From Gautieria morchelliformis (Eukaryota > Basidiomycota > Agaricomycetes > Gomphales > Gomphaceae), in contig WHVA01000131.1 of assembly GCA_015179125.1 (NCBI GenBank), positions 124,001 to 188,000 of the forward strand: a stretch of DNA of 64,000 nucleotides, given 5' to 3'. Made by a program: the position numbers and the translations under genes. The notes beneath the pieces were generated by a model. It saw only the letters and a list, made by a program, of their open reading frames with translations. It made no database searches and was not told the origin of the DNA. Within the stretch, counting starts at the first letter, position 1; each line of letters opens with the position of its first letter. Shown in pieces: positions 51,742 through 62,294 of the stretch.

Positions 51742-53580
51742 CTAATAACATCTACTTACCTGCATCTTTTCTTGGTTCAAGAAAATGGGCCTCCGAACAG
51801 ATTGCAGATGCTCTTGCCCTAGCTGCGACATATGGACCGCCTACATTCTTTATCACTATGACATGCAATCCTCAATGGCCTGAAATATCCCAGCAGTTGC
51901 GTCCTGGGCAAGGATTTGAAGATGCACCTTTAATAGTTTGTCGAGTGTTCAAGCGGAAATTGGGTCACTTTCTGTCAACATTATCATCGATGTTTCCAAA
52001 TGCAGGTCGGCGATTATATTTGATATACTGCATTGAGTTTCAAAAATGCGGGTTACCCCATTGTCACATTCTCATCAAATTTCAATCCGAGTGTATCACA
52101 CCTGATGACATCAACAAAGTCATTTCCACAGAAATTCCCTCTAATGATGAAGATGCTGCTCTCATTAGAACTCATATGCTTCACCATCATCCTCCTCGCA
52201 ACCGGCCTGCATCACGTTACTGTCAGCATGAAAATAATGGACTTCGCACTTGCAGGTTCAACTATCCACGCCAACTTCAGGAAAATACAACCTTTGATGA
52301 TGAAGGCCGGGTATTGTATCGACGTCGTATGCCTGGAGATGAGATGGTGGTTCCTCATTGCCTTCCATTAATCCGGAAATATTGATGCCACATCAACTTT
52401 GAAGCTGCAAGTACAGGTCATTTATTTCAATATATTTTTAAATACATTCACAAAGGTAAGTTCCTAGTGTATTCTTTCAAGCTTTTTCTAAACAGATGTA
52501 GGTCCTGATCGCACATGGGTACATTTGAGAGACTCCTCTGATTCATCACTTGATGAAATTGCTGAGTTTTGGGATGCGCGTTATTTGTCAGCAGGGGAAG
52601 CTGCATGGAGAATTTTGGGATTTCACATAACAAGCAAAGAACCTGCTGTTACAGCTCTTCCCATACACACCCCTGATTCAACATGTTATCATCAATACGA
52701 TCGATCCTCACAACCTTCCAGCTCCATGTCCAAGCTTGACATTATTTTTCACATCCCTATGGGTCTTTTCATGACGACAACAATGTTGAACAAAGTTTTG
52801 CCAACCTCACTTACACAGACTACTATCGCCTTTTTCGTCTTCAAAAATTTAACTGGGATAATCAAAACAACTCCCGGTACTACATGGAAAAACCCAACGT
52901 CCTCGGCCAACCTATGATGCATGTCATTCTTCGTAAACCAAACAAGCCCCATATCACAAGACTACAACCCATCCGGCCATCTGAAGGAGAACGTTTCTAT
53001 ATCCGCTCCCTTTTATTACACCTCCCAGCTATATCATTTGATGACTTGCGTACCATCCAGGGCCACTTACTGCCTACATTTCAAGAATCAGCTCTAAATC
53101 ACAGTTTATTTGCTGATCAATCAGAAGGAGACTCATGCATCTCTGAGGCCATTCAAACTCTAAACACTCCACGGCAAATTCACCAATTATTTGTCCATTT
53201 CCTTACCAATGACTGTTGCCCTCTACCAATTAACACATGGCACTCATTCGGACATGAATTATCACAAGACTTCCTCCACCAACAAGGTGGTAATGTTGAC
53301 TTAGCACAGACAGCTGCTCTGACAGAAATATCAAAAAACTTGGATGAACATGGACATCAATTGTCGGACTTTGGATTACCTGAACCACGTCTACGTGGAA
53401 CAGAAATTGAACATGAGTTACGGCAATGGTCAGCAAACATCCCTTTGCTGCATCATCGGAGTCAAATATGTCGTGCATCTTTCACGGATGAACAAGAAGC
53501 AATCTTTTCTGAAATTGAACAAGCGGCTAACTCTAAATCTCCACTGCGATTATTTGTTGATGGACCGGATGGCCAGCTTG
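51742..53580 (+). pseudogene. Helitron Rep/helicase, copy 2 (Rep to Walker A)
   Basis: Starts mid-protein (NNIYLPASFLGSRKWAS). The Rep domain has FQKCGLPHCHILIKFQ and the intron-split FQYIFKYIHKG; an in-frame TGA lies at 52384-52386 (Arg in copy 1). After the intron it reads WVHLRDSSDSSLDEIAEFW and WRILGFHITSKEPAV, with a frameshift near 52740-52880, then HVILRKPNKPHITRL, FLTNDCCPLPINTWHSFG and FTDEQEAIFSEIEQAA. The helicase starts LFVDGPDG but the Walker A motif is lost: the sequence departs from Helitron after 53575. It overlaps copy 1 over the Rep domain at clearly diverged sequence, so they are two different elements. Confidence 0.8.
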
Positions 53581-55114
53581 GAGCTATAAGCATGGCCACT
53601 GGGTTAAACAGAGGAGGATATAATATATACTACAAGCCTAGCCTGTGCCTCGCTCCGGCCAGGGTGTAATGGACATGGGAATCATAGAATTATTTCATCA
53701 TAGACAATGTTTTCCATAGAGTCCTTGCCTGATGGAAAGCGAACTCGGACATCATCTCTATGACACACACGTGACAAAGCGGTGTACAGTTGACCATGGG
53801 AGAAAACAGGAGTGGAAATATCTATGGCCACATGATCAAGGGTAAGACCTTGACAGCTATTGAAGGTAGTTGCATATGCAGGTGACAGAGGGAATTGCTT
53901 GCGGAGAAGAGTGTGGCCTGTAGAGGGCAACAAAGAGGTGAATGTGATGCGGGGAAGGAGGATGTTTTCATTGTCAATGTAGTTTAGACCTGCATGGACA
54001 CGGAGGGCATTGACAGTCACAAGGTTTTTTTCCTAAGTGAGTGACAACCACTCTACAGTTCTTGACCAAGCCATGCGCGATGGAAAAATTGCGCATCATG
54101 TGATATAAACCACCTAGGCGGATGGAGAGGGAGTGGCATGGCAAACCAGGAGGAGTTTGGCGGGTGACATAGTCAAGCATTGGTTGTGGTGATAGGACAT
54201 TGGTGTCTTCAGTTTCTTTAATAGAGTCTGCTGTGGTATATGTGTGTTCGGGAGTGTTTAAGCGGTGAAGGCATATGGAGTTATACATGTCACATTGAGC
54301 ATTTGTGGGGGCAAGGATGGAACGTGTGAGGCATTGAGCTGCATTAGCCAATATATGGGAAGGAAAGACAAAGTCGACAACATCTGATGTAGTTGAGATA
54401 CATTCGATGATATTCAACGAAACCTTGGAAGATGGGCCATTGCCTATGAGATCAACAGCAGCAGCAAAATCAGGATCATCTGCATTACGGATTGGAGTTG
54501 TCAATGAACGGATTTCAAAGTCTCTCCACAGAGGTGAACTGCGGATTGAGGAATCAATAACATCCATTTTTGAACCTTTACGGACGACAGGACATGTTTG
54601 ATGAAAATCACCTAGAAGGATGATGATTTTTCCTCCAAAAGGAAGAGAGTTTTGCATAACACGTTGAAGGGTGTCATTGACGCATGCGAGAACAGCACGG
54701 TTTGCCATGGGTGCTTCATCCCAAATGATGATGGCAGCTTCTTTTAATAGTTGTCCACGCGGATCGTCAGGTTCAATAGGGGAATGAAGGAATTCATATA
54801 GTTCATTGACTGGATCCTTGAGATAGAAAGGTTAGCATTCATACCAAAGAATGGAATCCAATTTCACTGACTTTAAAAGCAGCATGTGTTGTCCTACCGC
54901 CAGGATAAACCTGTGCCGCAAAAGCTGAAGCAGCAGTGGGTAATACAATTTCTTGTTTGCTGCATCGTGAGTCACAAACAGTATTGGTCAGGAATGTGTT
55001 ACCACAACCTGCGGGTCCATCAACGAATAATCATAAAGGCATTTTAGTGTCTGCAGCATGTTCTATTTCAGCAAAGATATTTTGCTGTTCAGAGTTGAAT
55101 GATGCCTGGCATAC

Positions 55115-55790
55115 AGGGCTGTCCACGAGTCAACCTGCAGGTTACCTGGACTTGGACTCGCAGGTTTGCCAGCTTCCACAAGTGGAACCTGGACTTGACC
55201 TGAGTTTTTCTGCAGGTTGACTTGGACCCGCAGGTTAAACCTGCGGGTGACTTGCAGTGACTTGCCAGATTATTCCGAGCTGACTCGCCCCGTGCGAGTG
55301 CATGACACGTCTCCTCCTGTGGGGATGGGGATGAGCTATTTCACACATCCTTACATCCTATTTTGACCATGCTCCTCTAGCAACATCCACAGATGTCAAA
55401 TGTGCATTTAGTCAGGGCCGACTGACTGTATCACAGATGCGTCACTCTCTGAAGGAAGAGTCGACACGTGCCAGGACCATACTCAGCACATGGCTGTCAT
55501 ATGAAGGACTTGTTCCTGAGGAATGTGTTGTAGAGTTGCTGCATGATAAGAGTAAGCATGTCAAGAAGGCTGTTGTGCAGAATGAGGTAATAGTAGTTGA
55601 ATGACATGAATTCTTGACATTTAAGGCTTGCAGGTCTGCGAGTCACCTGCGGAATTCCAAAGGCCAAACCTGGACTTGGCAGGTTTTTAGGCGCCGGGTC
55701 ACCTGGACTTGTTGGAGTTGGATCTGCAGGTTAAAATCACAGGTTGAACTGCGAGTCACCTGCAGGAACCTGGACTCGTGGACAGCCCTG
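55115..55790. mobile_element. hAT MITE, 676 bp, with 8-bp target duplication
   Basis: Terminal inverted repeats CAGGGCTGTCCACGAGTC, perfect over 18 bp. Flanked by CTGGCATA at 55107-55114 and 55791-55798. Subterminal regions carry many CCTGCAGGT/AACCTGCAG words. The interior holds a transposase C-terminal remnant. It sits within the Helitron copy 3 coding region, whose frame resumes on both sides. Confidence 0.9.
55353..55604 (+). pseudogene. hAT transposase C-terminal (dimerisation) remnant inside the MITE
   Basis: An open stretch reads HAPLATSTDVKCAFSQGRL, then VSQMRHSLKEESTRARTIL, and ends ELLHDKSKHVKK-AVVQNE before TGA. DVxxAFSxGRLxVSxMRHSL is the hallmark of the hAT C-terminal dimerisation domain. 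This shows the MITE derives from an autonomous hAT by internal deletion. The stretch has no catalytic domain. Confidence 0.7.
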
Positions 55791-56110
55791 CTGGCATATT
55801 TGGGAGCGGTGGTGGAGGAGACTGGGATTTGCAGACCATTGCAGGAGTTCGTGTTGGATTTCACTTCCACGAAGACGAGGTTTCTGGTAAACCAAAGTCA
55901 GACAATTGTTTTCCATGTTCATCCAAGGACTTGGATAATTCATAGAGAGCAGCGGTGTCTGCGAAGTCATGGTTGCCACCTTGGCTGTGTAGGAAGTCAC
56001 AGGAGAAGTGTTTCTTGAATGAGTTCCAAGTGGTAAGAGGCAGAGGGCAACAGTCATTTGTTAGGAGATGAATGAACAATAGATGCAACTGCCGTGGAGT
56101 GAAGGGTTTC

Positions 56111-56728
56111 GCCCTAGATGTACTCTAGCAGAAGAACATGAGGTGAAACAGGGCGTTTAATGCTGGGGTGAAGCACTCCAAACCCATAACATCGTGCAAT
56201 CCCTTCACCTTGCAACTTCTCCAACCGCGTATACGCCTCCAGCTCAGATTGGAACGCATTTTCCATAGTCCGATAGAAAGACATTTCCCAATCCACTCGG
56301 TCAAATTCATCACCGTCGCGTCCATTGTAGTAGCCTTCATGCTCGCCACGCGTCACGGCGGCGCGACGCTCTGCAGCCGCAGATTCTTTTTCAAGGGACC
56401 ACGGACGAGCTGGTATCCACGAGCGTTTGGATGGTTTTTCATGCTCGTCGAAGAAACGCGGGTCATATGTCTTCAGGATCATGGACGGTGGTGTTCCATC
56501 GGGGGCGCCATGGACGTGTACGAGTAGGACTTGGCTTTTTGTAAAAGGGGTGAAGGCCTTGATCACCGTAGCAATGCATTCGGAGGGCTCATCACGCCCA
56601 TTCCATGTTATGGAGAGAGATAAGGTGAAGCCCGCTTCATGAGATTCGTCGGAGGATTCGATGTAGGAGAGTTCGCCGTCGGAGAGTTCGTCGTTGGAGT
56701 GTTCACCATTGGAGAGTTCGATGTCCAT
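56111..56728 (-). pseudogene. Truncated protein-kinase-like gene (N-lobe only)
   Basis: A 204-codon frame from ATG 56728. An acidic start (NGEHSNDELSDGELSYIESS) leads to a kinase-like N-lobe: VILK-TYDPRF-like strand (written here MILKTYDPRF), a charged insert with WSLEKESAAAERRAAV, then FQSELEAYTRLEKLQGEGIA (a helix-C-like Glu) and RCYGFGVL, ending PHVLLLEYI at the hinge. It stops at TAG two codons before Helitron sequence begins. The whole catalytic C-lobe is missing. Similar kinase-like genes are common in agaricomycetes. Either the Helitron inserted here or it captured this piece. The pattern match is from memory. Confidence 0.5.
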
Positions 56729-56889
56729 GGTCAGGCTTTCAATGCGCGTCCATAATTCAATTGAAAAAAAACTGATCTTTAACCGCTGGCATCCGCGTGA
56801 GTCACGTGACAGTACTTGGCATAGCTTGTGTTTGTCACTTGAACCATCTAAAGGTCAATTGATTGGTACAGTATAGCATTACTTGTATA

Positions 56890-58458
56890 AGATAGAAGTC
56901 ATCTTAAACTGGCACCTTTATGTAAGCGGGCGATTAGGTCACGTGATGCGCCAAATCCTCACCTTGGGGATTTTTTTTTTTTCCCCTTTCAGAAGGCACC
57001 TTGGTGCAATGACATGTTCTATAATATAATTAGTGACATTGAATTATATTACATGAATTCCTTGTCCAACTCAGACATAATGTTTGGAGGTAAAGTACGA
57101 TGGGCATGGTATTTACGGTTTTCCCAGACAGCTTGTGCCCCATTCAACCCTTTTTTGTAGGCATCTATAAATCAGGCCAACCTATTAGCATCCCTGTTGA
57201 GGAGTTAGAATCTGCTGATAGGAAACAATTCTCACACACCTCTGAATCTGTACAAAGGGGACATCATCTAGACAGCCGCAATCCCTGAGGTAGTGATGGG
57301 CATGGCCCGGCCCAGGCCGCGGCTTAGCCCGAGCCGAGCCCCCGAAAGCCCGAGCCGGGCCAGGCCCAAGCCGTTGACCCGCCGGGCTTCCGGGCCTGGC
57401 TCGAGTTTTGACAAGCCCGAGCCGGGCCCTGAAGCCACGGCCTCGTAGGCGCCCGCCGGCACCGCTGCCGCCCGGCGCTTCTCCTCCTTCCGCCCCACCA
57501 TCCCGCCAGCGCCTTGAAAATCCCGCCCCCACCCCCGCCGTCTCCTTCCTTCACCTGTACCCTGCAGCGAGAGCAGCGTGGTACGGGCCTTGCTCCTCCA
57601 CGTGGGTGTGCGGGTGCGTGTGGGCGTCTGCATGGGGGTGGGCGTGCACATGCGGCTGCGTGTGCGCGTGCGTATGGGGCTGCAGGTGCGTGGAGGGGGG
57701 GTGGGGGGGATGGGCATGCTTGTTTGGCCGTGCCAGCGGCGGCGGTGGCGGGTGGTGGTGCTGTTGTTGGAGGTGCAACACATGTCTAGTTCCCCACCAA
57801 CAGGCCGCAGCCCAAGCCGGGCTTAGCCCGAGCCGAGCCGGGCCTGCTGGTGAGGGCCTGGCTCAGGATTTGGGAAGCCCGAGCCCGAGCAGGCCGGGCC
57901 CAAGCCCGGCTTTGGGGCCGAGCCGGGCCCTGCCCATCACTACCCTGAGGCCTGAATGTGTGAATGGGGTCAAGCACAACCTGCCGGGCAGTCAAAGTGA
58001 CGACTAAGCAAGCGGCCTGCAGTGGAACTCACCTAGTGTAAGGTTGTACCTACCTAAACCCTGATTTAAGCAGTAGAAATGTGTAGCAAGGGCCCCAGAG
58101 TGGTTTGAAGCTTTTTTCGTGCATCGTCCAAAGGTTCGAAAGGCTGACAAATAGGTCACGTGACCTATCACGTGACCGCCAAATTCCGTCGGTCCAAAAA
58201 CCGAAATTGCAGGAAATCATTCTAGAACATCAGAAAAATAATTTGGTATTTTTTCTATGTCACATTTTGGATGCTATATATCTCCTCAATAAATATAGAT
58301 ATATCCTAAGTCTCTCCTAAGGATTGTAGGTAGACATGTCCCAAAGAGACTCTAGGAAGCCATTTGGCAAAAAGTGTTTGCCTTCGAGTGTTATTGAGCT
58401 CGCCGTTGGACTGTGCTCAGCTTACGTAAGGGGTGCCAGTTTAAGATGACTTCTATCT
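56890..58458. mobile_element. Inverted-repeat DNA element flanked by TA, 1.57 kb, containing a hAT MITE
   Basis: Left end AGATAGAAGTCATCTTAAAC and right end its exact reverse complement (58439-58458); similarity extends about 40 bp inward (GGCACC, then CGTAAGC/TGTAAGC). TA flanks both ends (56888-56889 and 58459-58460). GGTCACGTGA lies subterminally on both sides. No transposase is recognised; without the nested hAT it would be about 0.92 kb. TA target use suggests a Tc1/mariner-type superfamily, an inference. Confidence 0.65.
57301..57942. mobile_element. GT-rich hAT MITE, 642 bp, with 8-bp target duplication
   Basis: Ends TAGTGATGGGCA and its reverse complement TGCCCATCACTA. Flanked by CCCTGAGG at 57293-57300 and 57943-57950. 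Subterminal GGCCCGGCTCGG-like tracts resemble those of the 9560-10510 element. The centre is a strand-biased G/T tract (57595-57720). The long open frames across it are low-complexity artefacts. Confidence 0.9.
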
Positions 58459-58460
58459 TA

Positions 58461-58699
58461 AGAATCAATATAGTTGCAAATACCGTATGTTAGCCAGCGC
58501 TTGGAAGAATGCTGAAGCTATGCTGGCCAGCACTTGGAAGACTGCACTGCAGAAGCAATATGGAACTTCAAGGCGGCTTTGACTGCTAACTCGAAAATAG
58601 TGTGGAGACTGGACTGCCCCTGCCCCTTGCAACGAACTCCGGAACCTCCTCTCTCGCATATGAATCGGAGCTTAAATAAAGCTTTAAGCTTCACCTGCA
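58461..58699. other. Promoter region of the DUF1764 gene
   Basis: Short intergenic stretch after the TIR element. Two near-repeats of GCCAGCxxTTGGAAGA (58492-58510 and 58527-58545) occur here. Confidence 0.3.
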
Positions 58700-59387
58700 A
58701 TGGCCATCAGCGAAATTGACGCCATTTTTTCCTCAAAGTCGAAACCCCCGCAACTTCAGACTAGTTCGTCGTCCAGTCTTAAAGGAAAGGCCAATGCGGC
58801 CACCTCCAGTAGAGGCACCAGCCAAGCTACGAAAAAAACGAAGAAAAACAAACGCAAGTCGACAGCAGACGAAGATGACAACAACTCATTGAAACCGACA
58901 TTGCATCGTGCCGTAACATCGGTTAAACGGAAACGTGCAGAACCAGATACAGTCATGGATCCTTCCGCTCCTGTCGAGAGCGCAAAGAGGAAGAAGTCCG
59001 TCGGTGAAGTTGTCGGGAAGGTGACATCTAGTCATAGTGCGAAGAGAAAAACGGCGAACCGTGAAGGTTTCGAGAGGTTCTGCGATTCTCGTGGAACAGC
59101 CCCTCGTAAGTGTATTATTATGTCTTGAGCATATGAACTTCGATGTTCAAGCGATAAACTCTATAGGAAAGAAGACTGAGGAGGGATTTTCAATATATAA
59201 AGAGGATGAACTGGGTATCGGTGATCGAGGTGGTGGTCAGTCTGTAATCCAGTTGCGACATCAGTATCGACTCATTTTGCGATCCTTGCCAGATACTCCA
59301 TTATGTCCTTTCGACTGTGCATGTTGTAAGTACAGGGACGCTTGTATCCGTGAGGTCGTTGCTTATGCTGTGTATCTAGGTTTTTGA
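58700..59387 (+). CDS. DUF1764-family protein, four exons, 171 aa
   Basis: Exons 58700-59105, 59167-59235, 59293-59325 and 59380-59387, joined in frame through introns of 61, 57 and 54 bp (GTAAGT...TATAG, GTCAGT...GCCAG, GTAAGT...TCTAG). The protein begins MAISEIDAIFSSK, has a long Lys/Ser-rich disordered middle with several basic patches (KKTKKNKRKS, KRKRAEP, AKRKKS) suggesting a nuclear protein, then the conserved end: FCDSRGTAP-R-KKTEEGFSIYKEDELGI and GGDTPLCPFDCACCF. That C-terminal block with PFDCxCCF at the very end is the signature of DUF1764. The exact fit of the spliced end supports the model. Molecular function is unknown. The frame is intact, so this is one of the few real host genes here. 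Confidence 0.88.
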
Positions 59388-59739
59388 TGTTCTTCAACTT
59401 TCTGCAGCGTGAGACAGTCAAAATTTTCTTCAAATGAACAGCGCTTTTATTTGTTGCTCTCTTCCTCTCCGTTTTTTTGCCCGGTCTCGGCTCTATCGAA
59501 GCCTCCGTGATGCAGCTCCACCCAGCGGTTGGCGGCATGTGCGCACGGAGGTCAATATGCAGCCAATATTGACATGCTCTTTGATACCATCCACTCGATT
59601 TCTTTGACGCGATGTGTTCATCTTCAGATCAGTCTGAAGGGTTTTAGGAGATACATAACTAGCACTGGAATACAGAATTAGACATCTAAAGAGACAGCGA
59701 TTGTTGCCTGCTACACGAAACGGAAGACATCGTCACAAA

Positions 59740-60944
59740 TTACAAACAACAGTCCCACCCATCGAGTCTAAACCACGTCGGGATACTTTTCCATATCCGC
59801 TCACGCTCGCGGCTACTCCATTGCTCAAGTACGTATGCACACGCCTTGCATTCTGAGAACTCTGGACTCTTGAGCTGTCCAAGTTCTTCAGCAACATACA
59901 GCGGGTCAGTACTCCCGCGTTCGCGGTCAAACAGATAATGTTGCGTGGCGAGCTCCACGAGCTCCGAGAAGTCTTTGCGGCACGAGACTGGTGAGTGGCA
60001 AGACTTGCCAGCTGCGATACTAGCCTTCGACGTGCAACGGCCGGAGCCTAGGTTGGTAATTAAGTTCGTGACCGCGGCGTGACTAGCCTCTTTACCAAGA
60101 GCTAGCTTTTGGGTGTCTGCTTGGGAGAGCGATGGTGAGGACTCGAAAATGACGGAGAAGGTGGACCGGGAGATGTCGTAGAAGGCCGATGGGAGAAGAG
60201 AATGAGCATTCACAGCCCGTGCAAGGTCGATGACACGCTGTAGTACTTGTCAGTCAAGAATTCCACGTGCAAGCAAGTGTTTATTCACAGTGGGGTGAGG
60301 GTACCGACCACCACCGTTGTTCCATTCGCCATTGTACCATCGAGCGATCTCCTCCCTCGTGTCCCAACCCTTGAGTGTGACTGGCCAAGCCTTCTGAAGA
60401 TGCGCTATAGCTTTGGCACGGAGGGAATCAACCATGTACTTATGAGAGAGACGGAGGACACCCGAGACCGCCTCAAAGTCGTCCAACCCATTGTCCCCCC
60501 AGTTCCTGCACTAATAGTATCAGACAACCCGTTTCAAATCGTTACGAGCGTACGTACGGGCCATCGTATAACGCTCGGAGGAGGCTGGTCATGTCACTTG
60601 CAGAGTCGTGGAGATCAACCACTGGGCAGCCCTCGATGACCTCGGCCTCGACTGGGTGTTCTGGCTGAGGCATTGAGAACATGTGCCGAAAGACTTCACT
60701 ATGTCGAGCGATCAGTGCGCGGTGAACGCGGAAAAGCGTGGGCGGGTCCTTCGCACGCAGAACCACGCTCCCATCGTCGAACCTACAGAACACAGAAATC
60801 AGGAAGTTGTGTTCCATGTACGACAGGGACTGCACACCATAGATCAGAGTGTCGAGTTGGCTCGCCGTCCATGGGGTCGTATGCCGTTCGAGCCTGGTGC
60901 TCCAAGTCTTCTGTCGTCCGTTGTCGTTTGAGCTCAGCCACCAT
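59740..60944 (-). CDS. BTB/POZ-domain protein 1 (four exons, 348 aa)
   Basis: Exons on the minus strand: 60944-60838, 60782-60558, 60505-60289 and 60237-59740, with introns of 55, 52 and 51 bp that keep frame. Residues about 34-120 are the BTB/POZ fold: LWFDDGSVVLRA, FRVHRALIARHSEVFRHMF, then SLLRALYDGP. The rest is the helical region usual in agaricomycete BTB proteins (VSGVLRLSHKYMVDSLRAKA, LLPSAFYDISRS) and a C-terminal Cys pair (SECKACAY). BTB proteins often act as Cullin-3 adaptors or dimerising scaffolds; the specific role is unknown. An in-frame stop in unspliced DNA (near 60252) falls inside the third intron. The neighbouring BTB-2 is a paralogue in tandem. Confidence 0.85.
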
Positions 60945-61148
60945 TGCCTATGTACAAGACGAGAACATATATCGCGCGCCTCTCCTGGAATCGGTACTGG
61001 TAGAACCAAGGTCGACTGTCAGTTGGGACACACATGCACCCCGGGTTCACTATAATTACGCCTGGATGATTTATGTCGTCATTGAACGCATGTACAATCT
61101 GTAACGCCGAGAAGTTCTCCTAAGCAACCAACGCTCCTTGTAATACCA

Positions 61149-62294
61149 TTAATGACCTTCTGCGCAATGCACCACGTTCTCTAATCCAAACCAACGAGGA
61201 ATTTGGTTCCAAACGTAACGTCTCGCCGCCAAGGCAACTTGTGCAAACTCCGCCCTGCACTGTTCACATGCTCTGCTGGCAGAATGCACGCCTACAGCTC
61301 CACGGACTTCTCTTCCTTGCATGAGAACCGCTGCGCCGAGAGTAAACAAAGGGTCACTATCCCGTCCAGGCGTGACGCCGACGATTCCGCGGTACACCTC
61401 ATGAGCGAGGAAACTGAACGCATTGCGGCACTCTCTGCCATCATCGTACGGTCTGTTTTCACAGAGAACTGCGACATCTCGGTCATCAAGTTCATGCCGC
61501 AAAAATCGCGCGATGAAGGTCTGCGAGGCTTCTTTTCCGTTCATTACTGTTTGCAGGTCCGCAGTCGAAAGCCTGGTGGCACCTGGGATAGCGCTAATAA
61601 TTGGAGAGTTCGGGGCGGATGAGGGATAGCCTATCCAGATGTTACTGCAGTTGTATCGAGAGAGATCGTAGAGTGCCGCGGGTAGAAGGGTTGCACACGC
61701 AGGTCCGAGTTCGTGTGCTAAATTTATTATAAAGATAGGGTGAGGTCGGACCTTCGACGACTCATACGAGCCAGTGGAGCCCATCGCTTCCTTTTCTCTC
61801 AAGTCCCAAGCTGTTAGGTTTGCGGGCCAATCGTGTTGCAGCAGTTTGAGAGATTCTAGTCGTAGATATTCCACAAGATACTTGATAGAAAGACGGAGAA
61901 CGCCAGAAATAATTGGGAAGTTGCTTGCATGGGGCTGGTCAAAATACCTACACATTTAACAGGTTGGTGTGAACGGGTATGACATAGACTTGCACATACA
62001 AGCCATCGTATAAAGCCAAGAGGAAGTGTTCCAGGTCTCTCGGTTCGTCATCCACACGAATTGTCCTTGTACCGTCTACCTCAAATGGAAGATCCACCTG
62101 AGGAAGGCAGAGTAAATCCCTAAAGTCAAATGTTAATCAAATAACCTTCTCGGTGGCTGGTTTTCGGTTACTGACTTGAAGACGGTTGAATGGCGCTCCA
62201 GAATGCCTCCATGGACCTTGAAAGCAGAGCTCGCTGTAGTGAGTACTATATTGCCGTCATCAAACCACAGAGGCGAGTTCCTGATGTTGGACAT
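61149..62294 (-). CDS. BTB/POZ-domain protein 2 (three exons, 345 aa)
   Basis: Exons 62294-62176, 62119-62000 and 61947-61149, introns of 56 and 52 bp (GTCAGT...TTTAG; GTATGT...TGTAG), all in frame. BTB/POZ motifs: LWFDDGNIVLTT, FKVHGGILERHSTVF and FLLALYDGLYF. Then ISGVLRLSIKYLVEYLRLES, HPIFIINLAHELGPA, LLPAALYDLSR and a C-terminal ACEQCRAEF followed by IPRWFGLE, each matching the corresponding place in BTB-1 (VLRLSHKYMVDSLR, LLPSAFYDISR, ECKACAY and IPTWFRLD). Length, intron positions after DGP/DGL and after the first F, and motif order show a tandem duplication. BTB-2 lacks the third intron of BTB-1. No sign of decay. Confidence 0.85.

Larger units (their letters stand above)
53682..56110 (-). 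pseudogene. Helitron helicase, copy 3 (C-terminal half, inverted, with hAT MITE inside)
   Basis: Starts mid-protein (FTPRQLHLLFIHLLTNDCC, about 56105) and runs to the C-terminus (53682). It has QLSDFGLPE, HRSQICQ, then the MITE (55115-55790), then FNSEQQNIFAEIE, the Walker A VDGPAGCGNTF (Asn replaces the catalytic Lys, near 55000), Walker B IIWDEAPMANR (near 54720), GDFHQTCPVV, NSCQGLTLDHV and HGQLYTALSRV. These are the Pif1-type helicase motifs in order. A frameshift lies near 54020. The Lys-to-Asn change would by itself abolish ATP hydrolysis. The left boundary joins the kinase-like fragment on the same strand. Confidence 0.8.

Noticed and set aside
57408..58007. Long Pro/Arg-rich and Gly/Val-rich frames on both strands
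   Set aside because: They cross both ends of the hAT MITE and the G/T tract; composition is low complexity and no frame is continuous with a gene.
58154..58165. GGTCACGTGACC palindromes as a regulatory system
   Set aside because: Only scattered copies (near 4790, 56938, 58154); two are subterminal in the TA-flanked element. No consistent placement before genes.
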